Origin: Xanthobacter tagetidis
Lineage (GTDB): Bacteria > Pseudomonadota > Alphaproteobacteria > Rhizobiales > Xanthobacteraceae
DNA: 64,000 bases
NCBI RefSeq assembly: GCF_003667445.1
Contig: NZ_RCTF01000003.1
Coordinates: forward strand, 287,313 to 351,312
Reading direction: 5' to 3'
Below the pieces are notes generated by a model. It was not told the origin of the DNA, did not search any database, and saw only the letters and a program-made list of their open reading frames with translations. How positions within the stretch are numbered: position 1 is the first letter of the stretch; each line of letters begins with the position of its first letter. This document shows positions 21,937-31,181 of this stretch, in pieces. A program made the position numbers and the translations under genes.

Positions 21937-22974
21937 ATGGCCAGCATGGACATCTTCAACGACGACGCCTTCTCGCTGGTGTCCATGATCGGCGCCATCG
22001 AGAAGGTGGATTACGCCCCCAATTATCTCGGCGAACTCGGCATCTTCACCAAGACCGGCGTGCGCACCGAGACCGTTTTCATCGAGGAGCGTTCCAACGC
22101 GCCGGCGCTGATCCACACCTCCGAACCGGGTACCGCGCCGGAGGCCGCCGCGCCGCGCGAGCGCCGTGGGGTGCGCTCCTACACGACCGCGCGCTTCGGC
22201 AAGGGCCGGCGCATCAACGCCAGCGAGGTGCAGGGCATCCGCGCCTTCGGCACCGAGACCGAGCTCGCCCAGGTGGAGGCCGAGGTCGTCCAGCGCCAGT
22301 CGTCCCTCAAGGCCGATGCCGACTTCACCTATGAGCACTACCGGCTCGGTGTCATCTGCCAGGCCAAGATGCTCGATGCCGACGGTTCGGTGCTCTACAA
22401 TTGGTCGACCGAGTTCGGCCAGGCCATTCCCGAGGCGATCAACTTCGACCTCACCGCCGCCGCCCCCGAGACCGGCATCATCCGCAAGAAGTGCAACGAC
22501 CTGCGCCGCACCATGGTGAAGAACCTCAAGGGCGTGGGCGGCACCGGCGCCGGCATCACCATCCACGCCATCGTGGGCGACGACTTCTGGGACGAGTTCG
22601 TCAACCACTCCGAGGTCATCCGCACCTACGAGAACCAGCAGGCGGCCAACCAGCTGCGCGAGGGCCATGGCGGCGCCTGGGAGACGTTCCGCTATGGCAA
22701 CGTCACCTGGCACAATTACCGCGGCTCCGACGACGGCGAGGTGGGCGTGGCTGCCGACGAGGCGAGCTTCTTCCCCATCGGCGCCGGCATCTTCCAGCAG
22801 ACCAACTCGCCGCTGGAGACGTTCGACCTGGTGAACACGGTCGGCAAGGAGTTCTACTCCATGATCGTGCGCGACAAGGACCGGAACATGTGGGCGGACG
22901 TGGAGGCCTATGCCCGGCCGCTGTTCGTCTGCACCATGCCGTCCGCGCTGCGCAAGGGCACGGTGGAGGGCTGA
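21937..22974 (+). CDS. Major capsid protein, lambda gpE type
   Basis: A 345-aa protein, close to lambda gpE (341 aa). Recognisable pieces are MDIFNDDAFSLVSMIGAIE at the N-terminus, YLGELGIFTKTGVRTETVFI, the GKGRRINASEVQGIRAFGTE stretch, and YENQQAANQLREGHGGAWET near residue 230. It forms the HK97-fold icosahedral shell. It follows the decoration gene and a transcriptional hairpin and overlaps the next gene in TGATG, typical of the lambda D-E-FII order. Confidence 0.95.
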   Translation: MASMDIFNDDAFSLVSMIGAIEKVDYAPNYLGELGIFTKTGVRTETVFIEERSNAPALIHTSEPGTAPEAAAPRERRGVRSYTTARFGKGRRINASEVQGIRAFGTETELAQVEAEVVQRQSSLKADADFTYEHYRLGVICQAKMLDADGSVLYNWSTEFGQAIPEAINFDLTAAAPETGIIRKKCNDLRRTMVKNLKGVGGTGAGITIHAIVGDDFWDEFVNHSEVIRTYENQQAANQLREGHGGAWETFRYGNVTWHNYRGSDDGEVGVAADEASFFPIGAGIFQQTNSPLETFDLVNTVGKEFYSMIVRDKDRNMWADVEAYARPLFVCTMPSALRKGTVEG

Positions 22975-23381
22975 TGCCCTCGCCCTTCGCGGCCGCGCTC
23001 GCCGCGGCCGATTCCGCGTTCGACGGCACGTTCGGCGAGCGCGTGCGCATCACGCCCATGGCGGGCAGCCCCAACGGCCGCCCGTCCCAAGACCCCGCCC
23101 GCGCGGCGTGGGAGGGCATCGCGCCCGTCGGCGAGGCGCCGGAGACGGTGCGGCCGCTCGATGCCCGCGGCACTGCCCGCGAGGACCGCGTCGGCACCAT
23201 TGCCGCCGCCGTCGCCCGGCAGGTGTCGCTCACCCGCGCCGTCATCGGCGCGCTGGAGGTGCGCCGCGGCGACCGCGTCAGCCTGCTCGATCGGCCGGGC
23301 GTGCCCGTCTTCGCCATCGCGCGGGTGGACCGGGACGACCCGACCCGCCTCATCCTGATCCTGGAGAGCGAACTGCCGTGA
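22974..23381 (+). CDS. Head-tail joining protein, gpFII-like
   Basis: A 135-aa protein starting MPSPFAAALAAADSAFDGTF, TGATG-coupled to the capsid gene. It has the beta-rich head-tail adaptor pattern (GERVRITPMAGSPNG; RGDRVSLLDRPGVPVFAIAR) and lies where lambda FII is encoded. Such proteins complete the head surface and bind the tail terminator. Because this tail is contractile, the adaptor must bridge a lambda-type head to a P2-type tail. The family call is based on position and fold pattern rather than a strict motif. Confidence 0.65.
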   Translation: MPSPFAAALAAADSAFDGTFGERVRITPMAGSPNGRPSQDPARAAWEGIAPVGEAPETVRPLDARGTAREDRVGTIAAAVARQVSLTRAVIGALEVRRGDRVSLLDRPGVPVFAIARVDRDDPTRLILILESELP

Positions 23382-23391
23382 GCGTCCGGTC

Positions 23392-24162
23392 GTGAGCCTT
23401 GCCCGCATGGCGCTCCGCATCTGCGCCGTCATCGCCCTGCGCGATGCCACCATGGCGCAGGAGCGCGTGCGCGACAGCGCGCTCTCCCAGCTCGACGCCC
23501 TCGTGGAGGAGGACCGCGCGCCGGTCATCACCGTGTCGACGGAGTCCACCGAGCGCAAGCGCGGCGCGCAGATGCAGCAGACCAGCCTGGTGCTGGAGCT
23601 GGCGCTCACCGCCAAGCCGCGCCCGGACGAGGAGACCGACGAGATCGTCATCGGCTTCGCCGAGACCGACGCCGACCTCGATCTGATGCTCGACCTGTTC
23701 GAGCGCGAGACGCTCGACGCCCTCGCGCGTCCCGACAGCGCGGCGGCGGACCTGTTCCGCACCCTGTGCGGCGGCGATGCGGTCAATTCGCCCGGCTCGG
23801 ACTATTCCTCAATCCGCGGCGTCGGCGCGGCGGGCCAGCGGCTCGCGGCGCGCCAGATCCTTCTGACCGCCGACACGCTGCTCGATCCCGTCCGCGGCGA
23901 GCCGTGCGACTGGCTGGAGCGCTTCCTCGATCTGATCGAGGGCGATCCTGAGTATGGGGCGATCCATCCGCTCCTTTCCGCCTTCCTCGCCGGCAGCGGC
24001 CCCGGCGCCGCCTTCCGCGAGCAGGCGCGGCTCTTCCTCGATGCGGCCGGCGCCAAGGCGCTCGGCCTCTCGCCGCTCGCCGCCAATGAGGCCGGCGCGC
24101 CGGTCACGCTGACCCGCATCGCGGTGGGCGGCGTGGTGGCGCCCGACGACGGGCGGGAGTGA
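23392..24162 (+). CDS. Probable tail completion/connector protein, 256 aa
   Basis: A 256-aa protein from GTG 23392 (MSLARMALRICAVIALRDAT). The first 100 residues look like a phage tail-terminator fold (strand-rich ALVEEDRAPVITVSTEST; TSLVLELALTAK); the rest is helical with no motif I know. It stands between the head module and the baseplate V gene, so it likely joins the lambda-type head to the contractile tail. That role is inferred from position. The final TGA is 3 nt before the next ATG. Confidence 0.6.
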   Translation: MSLARMALRICAVIALRDATMAQERVRDSALSQLDALVEEDRAPVITVSTESTERKRGAQMQQTSLVLELALTAKPRPDEETDEIVIGFAETDADLDLMLDLFERETLDALARPDSAAADLFRTLCGGDAVNSPGSDYSSIRGVGAAGQRLAARQILLTADTLLDPVRGEPCDWLERFLDLIEGDPEYGAIHPLLSAFLAGSGPGAAFREQARLFLDAAGAKALGLSPLAANEAGAPVTLTRIAVGGVVAPDDGRE

Positions 24163-24165
24163 GCC

Positions 24166-24699
24166 ATGGAGGACATCGTCCGCGCTCTGGCGCAGGAGAT
24201 CGCTTTGTTGCGCGGCGAGGTGGCCGTGCTGCGGCACCGCCAGGCCAACATGTTCCGGCCCGGCACGGTTTCGGAGGTCAAAGCGGGGGAATACCGCGCC
24301 CGGGTGAAGCTCTCCGACGCCTCGGGCGAGGACTTCCTCTCGCCCTGGCGGCCCTGGTCGGCCATCGCCGGCGCCAGCGCGCAGGACTGGACTGTGCCGG
24401 AGGCGGGCCAGCAGGTGCTGCTGTTCTCGCCCACGGGCGTGCTCGGCCAGTCGCTGATCCTGCCTTTCGGCTTCTCGGACGATCTGCCGCCGCCCTCCGC
24501 CTCGGCGGACGAGCGCGTGTTCCGCTTCGGCGCCACGCGCATCACCTTCTCCGGCGATGGCCTCGCTTATGACGCCGGCGCGCACACCCTCAAGGGCATC
24601 GTGCGCACCGACGGCGAGACCCGCCTCGGCAAGCCCGACGCCGCCAAGCGCGTGCTGCTGGAAGACTTCACGCCCGCCCAGAACGTCTACGGTTTCTAG
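24166..24699 (+). CDS. Baseplate assembly protein V (P2 gpV family)
   Basis: A 177-aa protein (P2 gpV is 211 aa). It has a long N-terminal helix (IVRALAQEIALLRGEVAVLR), an OB-like domain (FRPGTVSEVKAGEYRARVKL) with WTVPEAGQQVLLFSPTG, and a C-terminal beta-helix start. gpV forms the membrane-piercing spike at the tip of the contractile tail. It is the first gene of a P2-like baseplate cluster V-W-J-I. The strict order and the GQQVLLFSP motif make the call good. Confidence 0.88.
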   Translation: MEDIVRALAQEIALLRGEVAVLRHRQANMFRPGTVSEVKAGEYRARVKLSDASGEDFLSPWRPWSAIAGASAQDWTVPEAGQQVLLFSPTGVLGQSLILPFGFSDDLPPPSASADERVFRFGATRITFSGDGLAYDAGAHTLKGIVRTDGETRLGKPDAAKRVLLEDFTPAQNVYGF

Positions 24700-24722
24700 T
24701 TTTCACCCGCGGCGCAGCCGCC

Positions 24723-24769
24723 CCCGACGCGCCCGCGCGGGTTGGCCGGCGGCGCGCGGGCGCGTCGGG
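24723..24769. repeat. Constant-loop hairpin, copy C (intergenic)
   Basis: A perfect 17-bp stem starting CCCGACGCGCCC closes over GGTTGGCCGGCGG (24,740-24,752), the reverse complement of the family loop. It separates genes V and W and overlaps the W ribosome site (GGGAG). Confidence 0.88.
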
Positions 24770-24777
24770 AGACGAAA

Positions 24778-25176
24778 ATGGCCGGCATCGACGCGCGCAC
24801 GGGCAAGCTGCTGTCCGGCTGGGCGCATGTGCTCCAGAGCGTGGAGAAGATCCTGCTCACCGGCTTCGGCGAGCGCATGGGCCGGCGCTGGTTCGGCTCC
24901 TTCGTGCCGGCGCTGCTCGGCGAACTGGCGGTCGAGCGGAGCGTCCTGCGCTTCTTCACCGCCATCTGGACGGCGCTGGACCTGTGGGAGCCCCGGCTGC
25001 GCATCGCCCGCATCCGCTTCGCCGGCACCGCCGACGAGGTGCGCGAAGGCACCGGCCGCTTCGAGATCGACGCCGTCTATCTGCCGCGCGGCCATCTGGG
25101 CGACACCACGCCCGCCGGCCGGCGCACCATCGCGGGCGAGGCGGCCGCCGGCACCATCACCGTCACGGGGTCCTGA
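24778..25176 (+). CDS. Baseplate wedge protein W (gp25-like)
   Basis: A 132-aa protein starting at ATG 24778 after GGGAG. The gp25/gpW family pattern is visible in VLQSVEKILLTGFGERMGRR followed by helices and a C-terminal strand-rich end (FEIDAVYLPRG). It is one of the first baseplate wedge components and anchors the sheath. The gene is directly before J, TGATG-coupled to it. A ribosome site formed by the base of hairpin C is noteworthy because stem formation could hide it. Confidence 0.85.
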   Translation: MAGIDARTGKLLSGWAHVLQSVEKILLTGFGERMGRRWFGSFVPALLGELAVERSVLRFFTAIWTALDLWEPRLRIARIRFAGTADEVREGTGRFEIDAVYLPRGHLGDTTPAGRRTIAGEAAAGTITVTGS

Positions 25177-26102
25177 TGCGCTTCATCGCCGCCGACCTCT
25201 CCCGCCTGCCGCCGCCGGACGCCATCGAGGCGCTCGACTACGAGCAGGTGCTGGCCGCCATGAAGGCCGATGTGCGCGCGCGCTGGGACGCGCTGCGCGT
25301 CCTGCGGCCGGAACTGCCGGAGCTCGACATCCTCGAGCTTGAGACCGACCCCATCGTCATCATCCTGGAGGTGGCGGCCGATCGCGAGACCAAGCTGCGC
25401 GGGCTCGTCAACGACAAGGCCCGCGCCGTCATGCTGGCGCTCGCCACCGGCGCCGACCTCGACCATCTGGGCGCCGCCGTGCTCACGCAGCGCCTGGAAC
25501 TCACTCCCGCTACTTCGTCCGCGCCCGCCGTCATGGAGGCGGACGAGCCCTATCGCCGCCGCATCCATCTCGCCCTCGACGCCTGGTCCACGGCCGGGGC
25601 GCAGGGCGCCTATGAATACTGGGCGCTCTCCTCCGACCCCTCGGTCAAGGATGCCGCGGCGCTGAACGTGGCGCCGGGCCGGGTGGACGTGGTGCTGCTC
25701 GGCCGCACCGGCGACGGCACCGCCAGCGACGCGGCGATCGTCGCGGTCTATGAGGCGCTCTCGCCGAAGACCCGCCGCCCGCTCACCGACGACGTGCGCG
25801 TGCGTTCCGCCACCATCGTGCCGCAGGCAATGCGGGTGCGCCTCGACATCCCGCGCGGGCCGGACCCGGACGTCGTGGAAATGCGGGCGCGCGCGAACCT
25901 CGCCGCGCTCGCGTCGACCATCCACGCCATCGGCCGCGTGCTGCGCACCGACGCGATCATCGTTGCCGCCCGAGTGGGCGACGTGGAGAAGGTCACGGTG
26001 CTGGAGCCCGCCGCCGATCTCGACCCCGGCGCGTTCGGCGCGGTGCATGTGAGCGCCATCGAGATCGAGGTGGTGCAGCCGGGGCAGGCGATCCCGGCAT
26101 GA
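25176..26102 (+). CDS. Baseplate assembly protein J
   Basis: A 308-aa protein close to P2 gpJ in length (302 aa). It has LRPELPELDILELETDPIVI then EVAADRETKLRGLVNDKARA, and the later DEPYRRRIHLALDAWSTAGA, all strong gpJ/Mu gp47 family blocks. J forms the wedge arms of the baseplate. Its 3' end overlaps gene I by 4 nt. Confidence 0.92.
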   Translation: MRFIAADLSRLPPPDAIEALDYEQVLAAMKADVRARWDALRVLRPELPELDILELETDPIVIILEVAADRETKLRGLVNDKARAVMLALATGADLDHLGAAVLTQRLELTPATSSAPAVMEADEPYRRRIHLALDAWSTAGAQGAYEYWALSSDPSVKDAAALNVAPGRVDVVLLGRTGDGTASDAAIVAVYEALSPKTRRPLTDDVRVRSATIVPQAMRVRLDIPRGPDPDVVEMRARANLAALASTIHAIGRVLRTDAIIVAARVGDVEKVTVLEPAADLDPGAFGAVHVSAIEIEVVQPGQAIPA

Positions 26103-27355
26103 GCGTGCCCCACCTCCTGCCGCCGCGCTCCACCACCAGCCTCGAGGCGACGCTCTCGCAGGCGGCCGCGCGCCTCTCCGACGTGCCGGTGCCCATCGAC
26201 GCCGTGAAGCGCCCGGCCGATGCACCGGCGGACTTCGTGCCCTTCCTCGCCTGGGAGCGCGGGCTCAAGCTCTGGGTGCGCGACTGGCCCGAGCACAAAA
26301 AGCGCGCCGCCGCCCGCCTCGCGCCGGAAATCTGCGCCAGCCTCGGCACGCTGCGCGCAATGGAACTGACGCTCTCGTTGGTGGATGCGCAGATCCAGTC
26401 TTTTGTGATCCCGCCGGTGGGCGCCTTCGCGGCGCCCGATCGCACGCCGGAAGAGCGCGCCGCCTTCGTGGCGCTGTTTCCGGAGCTGCGCATCTATCTG
26501 CGCTCCGAGCCCGGCACCGCCGATGCCGACCTCTATGCCGACGACGGCTTTGCCGATGACGGCATCGCCACGGTCTCGACCGCCCATGAACGCTATGGCC
26601 GGCGCGGCGAGATCCATGACGGCGGCACGGTGACACCCGTGAGCCTCTTGCCGGTCACCTGGGCCGGCGCCGACGCCATCAATGCCGACTTGGTCGGCGT
26701 TGTGATCCCCGGCGAGGACGACGGCGGCGCCTTTGCCGGCGACGCGGCGGCGGACGCCGCCTTCGCCAGCGCCGCGAGCATCACCTCGCGGCTGCTCACC
26801 ATTGCCGCCGACCGCACCTTCGTCCCGCTCTCGCCGCAGCCGGTGGTGATCGCCGACGGCGTGCCGCTCGACCTCATCTCGGTGGTGCCGGAGCGCGTCT
26901 CCACCGGCGGCATCGCGGGCCTCGACGTGATCCATGCGGACGACGCCTTCGCGGATCTCGGCTTCGCCGACCACAAGGACGCCGCGCTCCGCCTGTTCGA
27001 CCGCTATCACCTGTTCGATCCCACCCGTACCCGCGCGGTGGCGGGCCAGGACGACGGCGCCTTCGCCGACTTCACGGTGGTGGACCTGCCGCCTTTCTAT
27101 GCCGAATTGCGCATCCGCGCGCCGGGCGAGGACACCCCGCTCTCGGCCTATGCCGGCGGCGCCTTCGCCGACGACATGGCCGCGCTGCCCATCCTCGGCA
27201 CCATGGACCGCATCGCCGAGGCCATCACGGTGGCGAAATCCCATCGCGACGACCTGCGCTTCACCACCCGCACCCTGCGCGAGGTCGAGTTCCAGGACGC
27301 GCCGGCCTTCGGTGCCGGTCTGACCCTCGGCACGCTCGTGCCCATCTACGACTGA
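26099..27355 (+). CDS. Tail protein I with long repetitive extension
   Basis: A 418-aa protein, more than twice the P2 gpI length (176 aa). The N-terminal 130 residues match the family (HLLPPRSTTSLEATLSQAAA; VPFLAWERGLKLWVRDWPEH), and a similar WERG-less second half may mimic it. The extension from about 140 to 360 carries five spaced variants of a DxxFAD motif (DDGFADDG, DDGGAFAGD, DDAFADLGFAD, DDGAFADF, GGAFADDM). These may be calcium-binding turns or fibre-docking points. gpI connects baseplate to fibres. The ATG overlaps the J stop by 4 nt. Confidence 0.8.
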   Translation: MSVPHLLPPRSTTSLEATLSQAAARLSDVPVPIDAVKRPADAPADFVPFLAWERGLKLWVRDWPEHKKRAAARLAPEICASLGTLRAMELTLSLVDAQIQSFVIPPVGAFAAPDRTPEERAAFVALFPELRIYLRSEPGTADADLYADDGFADDGIATVSTAHERYGRRGEIHDGGTVTPVSLLPVTWAGADAINADLVGVVIPGEDDGGAFAGDAAADAAFASAASITSRLLTIAADRTFVPLSPQPVVIADGVPLDLISVVPERVSTGGIAGLDVIHADDAFADLGFADHKDAALRLFDRYHLFDPTRTRAVAGQDDGAFADFTVVDLPPFYAELRIRAPGEDTPLSAYAGGAFADDMAALPILGTMDRIAEAITVAKSHRDDLRFTTRTLREVEFQDAPAFGAGLTLGTLVPIYD

Positions 27356-27364
27356 GGCCATCCC

Positions 27365-29638
27365 ATGCTCGACGCCGTCAAGATCGCCTCCCGCCAGAAG
27401 GTCACGGCGGAGGACTTCAACAATCTGGGCCTCTATCCGCGCGCCAGCTTCGACGCGCTGACCGAGCACGCCATCGGCTCGGCGGCGAAATATAGCGGCG
27501 GCGGCGTCTCCATCCTCTCCACCACCAAGGTGCTGGTGGACACGCCCGTCTTCCTCATCCGCGATGGCCGCTGGTATGTGAACCGCACCGACGACGGCGT
27601 GGAGATGGACCTGCTCGGCTCGCTGCCGGCCTCGGGCTTCAAGCGCGTGGTGGCGCTCTCGCTCACCGGCTCGGAGGTCTCCGACCAGGTGGCCGAGCGC
27701 GACTTCCTCACCAATCCGGTGACCCGCGCCACCGAGGCCCAGCCCACGGCCACCCGCTCCAACCGCTATGCGCAGGTGAACGCCATCGCCGGCGCTGCGG
27801 CGGTGGACCCGGCGCCGCCCGCCGTTCCGGCCGAGCACACCATCATCGCCCATGTGGTGCTGACCCCTACCGGCATCGAGAGCGTGAGCCAGGTGAGGGC
27901 CAACCGCCTGCCGCAGCTCATCGAGGTCAACGGCCGCCTGGTGCTGCTGGAGGAGTGGCAGGCGCGCACCGCGCCGGTGATCGACGGCCTCAAGTCCGAC
28001 GTCGCCAAGCTCATGGCCGAGGGCCGCGGCAAGGCCGACCGCGGCGTCATCTCCTATCTGCTGGAGCAGACCGCGCGCCTCAACGAGGCCGAGGGCATCG
28101 CCCCCGACGCGGCCTTCTCGGTCACCGACTTCTTCCTCACCGAGGACGACAGCGACACCGCGCACCTCTCCTATCAGGCCAAGGTGGAGGAGGGCCTGCG
28201 CTTCTCCGACGAGAACGCCGCCACCTTCTCGCCGGTGCTCGCCAACCCCGCCGACACGCGCTTCGTGATCCATCCCGGCGGCCTGCTGCTGCCGGCCTAT
28301 GCCGAGGTGCCGGTGATCTCCAACATCGGCAAGGACAGCGAGGTGGCGCTCTCCAATGCCGGTTCGCAGACCACCGAATACACGCAGCGCACGGTGGCGC
28401 GCACCCGCATCCGCTGGGGCCAGTCCCTCCTCGTCTCCATCAATTCCATCTGGTGGCGCACCGGCCGCTACGATCCCGCCACCCACATCTTCCGTCGCGC
28501 AGGCGAGACCTGGGAGGTGTCCGCCCCCGACGAATTCATGCTGCGGCTCGGCTTCCTGCGCGTGGAGCGCTTCTGGAAGGACGATTACGAGGAGGTCTAT
28601 TGGGACGCGGTCACCACCGACGCCTCCTATGTGGGCACGGTGAACGCGCAGACCTTCCTCACCCCGCGCGCGGGCTGGATGACCAAGGTGCGGCTCGGCT
28701 TCTCGCGCCTCGACAGCGCCGGCGACGTGCGCATCATCCTTTCCCGCTGCACCGCCAATGCGGCGCCGGACCCCAAGAACACGCTCGCCACCGTTCTGGT
28801 GCCGCGCGCGAGCCTCAAGCTCTATCCCGAGATCACCGACATCGCGCTGCCGCCCACCTATGTGGAGGCGGGCGAGCGCGTGGCGGTGCACGTGGTCACC
28901 GGCGGCAATCACTGGCTCGCCATGACCGAGGGCAACAAGTACGGCCAGGGCTCGTTCTTCGCCTCCACCGACGGCGCCTGGTTCCAGGGCGACATCACGC
29001 GCGATGCCTGCATGCAGGTGCTGATGGCGTCCTTCACCGCGCCGCGCCTCGAAATCGCGCTCGATCCCTGGAACCTCTCCGGCGGCATCGAGGCCGTGGA
29101 CATGAACCTCGACATGGTGGCGCGCGACCCCGCCGGCATCATCTTCGAGGTGCGCCATTCGGGCACCTGGTACCAGATCGGCGAGGTGGGCGCCGGCAAC
29201 CATCCGCTCTACGGCCTGCCGGCGCAGGTGCAGGCGCGCATGGTGCTGGTGGGCACCACGGACGTGATGCCCGGCATCTGGCTCGGCCCCTCCAAGGTCA
29301 CGCTCACCCGCCCGCGCACCACCGGAACGCACATCTCGAAGGCGCGCGCGACGCCCGTCGACGTGGACGAGGTGCATGTGGTGGCGCTGCTGGAGCATTT
29401 CGACGACGCGGTGCACGATTGCGGCGCGCAGCTGCTCACCGGCGTCGGCTATGCCACGCCGGTCTCGCCCACGGCGACCGTGGATAAGGTGCTGCCGGGC
29501 GGAACCACGCGCCGCACCTTCACCTTCTCCGGCCTGACGCCGGACGACACCTACAAGCGCAAGATCACGCTCTCCACGGCGTCGGCGCTCTCCGTCTTCC
29601 ACGTGGCCGAGGCCACCGACATCGCCTTCCCGAGCTGA
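27365..29638 (+). CDS. Large baseplate/tail fibre-associated protein, 757 aa
   Basis: A 757-aa protein starting MLDAVKIASRQKVTAEDFNN, a start that resembles phage adhesion proteins of the DUF4815-like type. It is followed by mixed alpha/beta regions and beta-rich C-terminal domains (SPTATVDKVLPGG...TFSGLTPDD). I cannot name a catalytic motif. It lies between the baseplate I gene and the tail fibre, so it most likely is a fibre or baseplate plug that contacts the cell surface. Its size and late position are typical of host-range determinants. Specific receptor unknown. Confidence 0.7.
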   Translation: MLDAVKIASRQKVTAEDFNNLGLYPRASFDALTEHAIGSAAKYSGGGVSILSTTKVLVDTPVFLIRDGRWYVNRTDDGVEMDLLGSLPASGFKRVVALSLTGSEVSDQVAERDFLTNPVTRATEAQPTATRSNRYAQVNAIAGAAAVDPAPPAVPAEHTIIAHVVLTPTGIESVSQVRANRLPQLIEVNGRLVLLEEWQARTAPVIDGLKSDVAKLMAEGRGKADRGVISYLLEQTARLNEAEGIAPDAAFSVTDFFLTEDDSDTAHLSYQAKVEEGLRFSDENAATFSPVLANPADTRFVIHPGGLLLPAYAEVPVISNIGKDSEVALSNAGSQTTEYTQRTVARTRIRWGQSLLVSINSIWWRTGRYDPATHIFRRAGETWEVSAPDEFMLRLGFLRVERFWKDDYEEVYWDAVTTDASYVGTVNAQTFLTPRAGWMTKVRLGFSRLDSAGDVRIILSRCTANAAPDPKNTLATVLVPRASLKLYPEITDIALPPTYVEAGERVAVHVVTGGNHWLAMTEGNKYGQGSFFASTDGAWFQGDITRDACMQVLMASFTAPRLEIALDPWNLSGGIEAVDMNLDMVARDPAGIIFEVRHSGTWYQIGEVGAGNHPLYGLPAQVQARMVLVGTTDVMPGIWLGPSKVTLTRPRTTGTHISKARATPVDVDEVHVVALLEHFDDAVHDCGAQLLTGVGYATPVSPTATVDKVLPGGTTRRTFTFSGLTPDDTYKRKITLSTASALSVFHVAEATDIAFPS

Positions 29639-29650
29639 GGAGCAGCGCTC

Positions 29651-29869
29651 ATGGCCCCCCGTAGCCCCAAGGCGGCGCCCGCGCGCGCGGCCGCGCCCGC
29701 CGACATCGATCCCGCGGCGCTCTATGACGTGACGCTCTCGCGCGCAGTGCCCGTCGGCCGCACCCTTGTGCGGCCCGGCGCGGCGGTGCGCCTGCGCGGC
29801 GACGTGATCCAGCGCATCGCCACCGACGCGCCCGGCGCGGTCACGGCCTTCGAGCGGATCGCCGGCTGA
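29651..29869 (+). CDS. Small tail-region protein, 72 aa
   Basis: A 72-aa protein starting MAPRSPKAAPARAAAP, with a compact C-terminal beta segment (SRAVPVGRTLVRPGAAVRLR) that resembles short phage tail-associated adaptors. It sits between the large adhesion-like gene and the tail fibre, 1 nt before the fibre ATG. A GAGGAG ribosome site precedes it. No precise role can be assigned. Confidence 0.65.
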   Translation: MAPRSPKAAPARAAAPADIDPAALYDVTLSRAVPVGRTLVRPGAAVRLRGDVIQRIATDAPGAVTAFERIAG

Positions 29870-29870
29870 C

Positions 29871-31181
29871 ATGTCCGGCGCCATCGACCGGTTCCTGGCG
29901 GCGCGCATGCGCGCGCTCTCGCCGGAGAAATGGGACGCCTTCGTGCGCCATCTCGGCGGCGAGCTGGCGGACATGCAGAGCCGCATCGGCGCGCTCGACC
30001 GCGTCGCCGACCAGGCGCTGCAGCGCTCGCTCACCTTGATCGACGAGGCCATCGGCCCGGCCATCGTCGATGCCCATGCCAAGCAGGCCGAGCTCGCCGG
30101 TCTCAAGGCGCAGGCCGAATTGATCGCCGCGCAGATCGCCGGGATCCTCGCTACCCTCGCCACCGAGGGCATCTCCGCCGACGTGGTGAGCGAGACCGAC
30201 ACCCGCCTGTTCCTCACCCCGGCCGAGCGGGCGGCGTGGAACGCCAAGCCCGACGCGGCGTCCGTCGGCACCATGATCGGCGCTGCCATCGATGATCTGG
30301 TGGGCGGTGCGCCCGGCGCGCTCGACACCATCGCGGAACTCGCCGCGGCTTTGGGCAACAATGCCGGCGCCGTGGCGACGCTGACGGCGTCCATCGCCGG
30401 CAAGCTGTCCAAGGCCGCCAATCTCTCCGACCTGACCGACGTGGCGGCGGCGCGCACCACGCTCGCGGCGGCGTCCACGGCGGCGCTCGACGCGCTCACG
30501 GCGATCGTGGCGCAGAAGGCGCCGCTCTCCGGCGGCAGCCCGCAGTTCGAGACGCTGCGGTTCCAGAAATCATTCGCTCTCGGCGCCGCGGCCGATCTCA
30601 ACGCCTTGGCGAACAGCGGCTGGTATGACGTCGCGAACCCCGTCAACGGCCCCGGCGCCGGCTGGTTCTGGGTGCATTGCCAGGCCCACAGCGCCAATCC
30701 CGGGGACTGGCGCACGCAGCGGGCCATCAGCTTCAACGATGGCCGCGAATATGTGCGGTCCTTGCTAAACGGCACCTGGGGTGCGTGGGTGGAGGTCAAC
30801 CCCTCCGGCCCGACCGTTGTGAAGCTGCATGACGACGTGGTCACCAGCAATGTGAGCTATGTCGAGCAGGCGGTTGATTTCGCGACCTATTGCTATGCGG
30901 TGACGGTGCTGGAAGGGGTCTCGCGCTTCGGCGCCACGACGGCCGCCATCAATGTCACGCTGCGGTCTCCCTCCACCTCCCGCGATGCCCTCACGGATGC
31001 CGGCGCCTATTCGGCTTCCGACATCGTGTCCGGCACGGTTCAGTGGACCAAGCGAGGCCTCCACAGCGTCAACGCGCTCGCGCAGCGCAGCTTCGCGGAC
31101 GTGGACCGCATCCGCATCGCCTTCGCCGGCTCCAGCTTCGTCGATGCCGGCCGGATCACCACCTATGGGGTGAAGTTCTGA
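29871..31181 (+). CDS. Tail fibre with pyocin-knob-like domain
   Basis: A 436-aa fibre. Residues 1-230 are Ala/Leu-rich helices, probably a coiled-coil trimer shaft (VADQALQRSLTLIDEAIGPA). Residues 235-300 hold the pyocin-knob pattern (LNALANSGWYDVANPVNGP, WFWVHCQAH, TQRAISFNDGREYVRSL, GTWGAWVEV) found in receptor-binding tails of R-type pyocins and phages. The last 130 residues form the tip. It determines host binding. It is followed, in TGATG overlap, by a likely fibre-assembly gene. Confidence 0.82.
   Translation: MSGAIDRFLAARMRALSPEKWDAFVRHLGGELADMQSRIGALDRVADQALQRSLTLIDEAIGPAIVDAHAKQAELAGLKAQAELIAAQIAGILATLATEGISADVVSETDTRLFLTPAERAAWNAKPDAASVGTMIGAAIDDLVGGAPGALDTIAELAAALGNNAGAVATLTASIAGKLSKAANLSDLTDVAAARTTLAAASTAALDALTAIVAQKAPLSGGSPQFETLRFQKSFALGAAADLNALANSGWYDVANPVNGPGAGWFWVHCQAHSANPGDWRTQRAISFNDGREYVRSLLNGTWGAWVEVNPSGPTVVKLHDDVVTSNVSYVEQAVDFATYCYAVTVLEGVSRFGATTAAINVTLRSPSTSRDALTDAGAYSASDIVSGTVQWTKRGLHSVNALAQRSFADVDRIRIAFAGSSFVDAGRITTYGVKF

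Noticed and set aside
25748..30850. A very long (1,700-codon) leftward open frame opposite the tail genes
   Set aside because: It is a by-product of G/C-rich third positions in the rightward baseplate and fibre genes. Its composition is Gly/Arg/His-rich with no domain, and it crosses many real gene starts.
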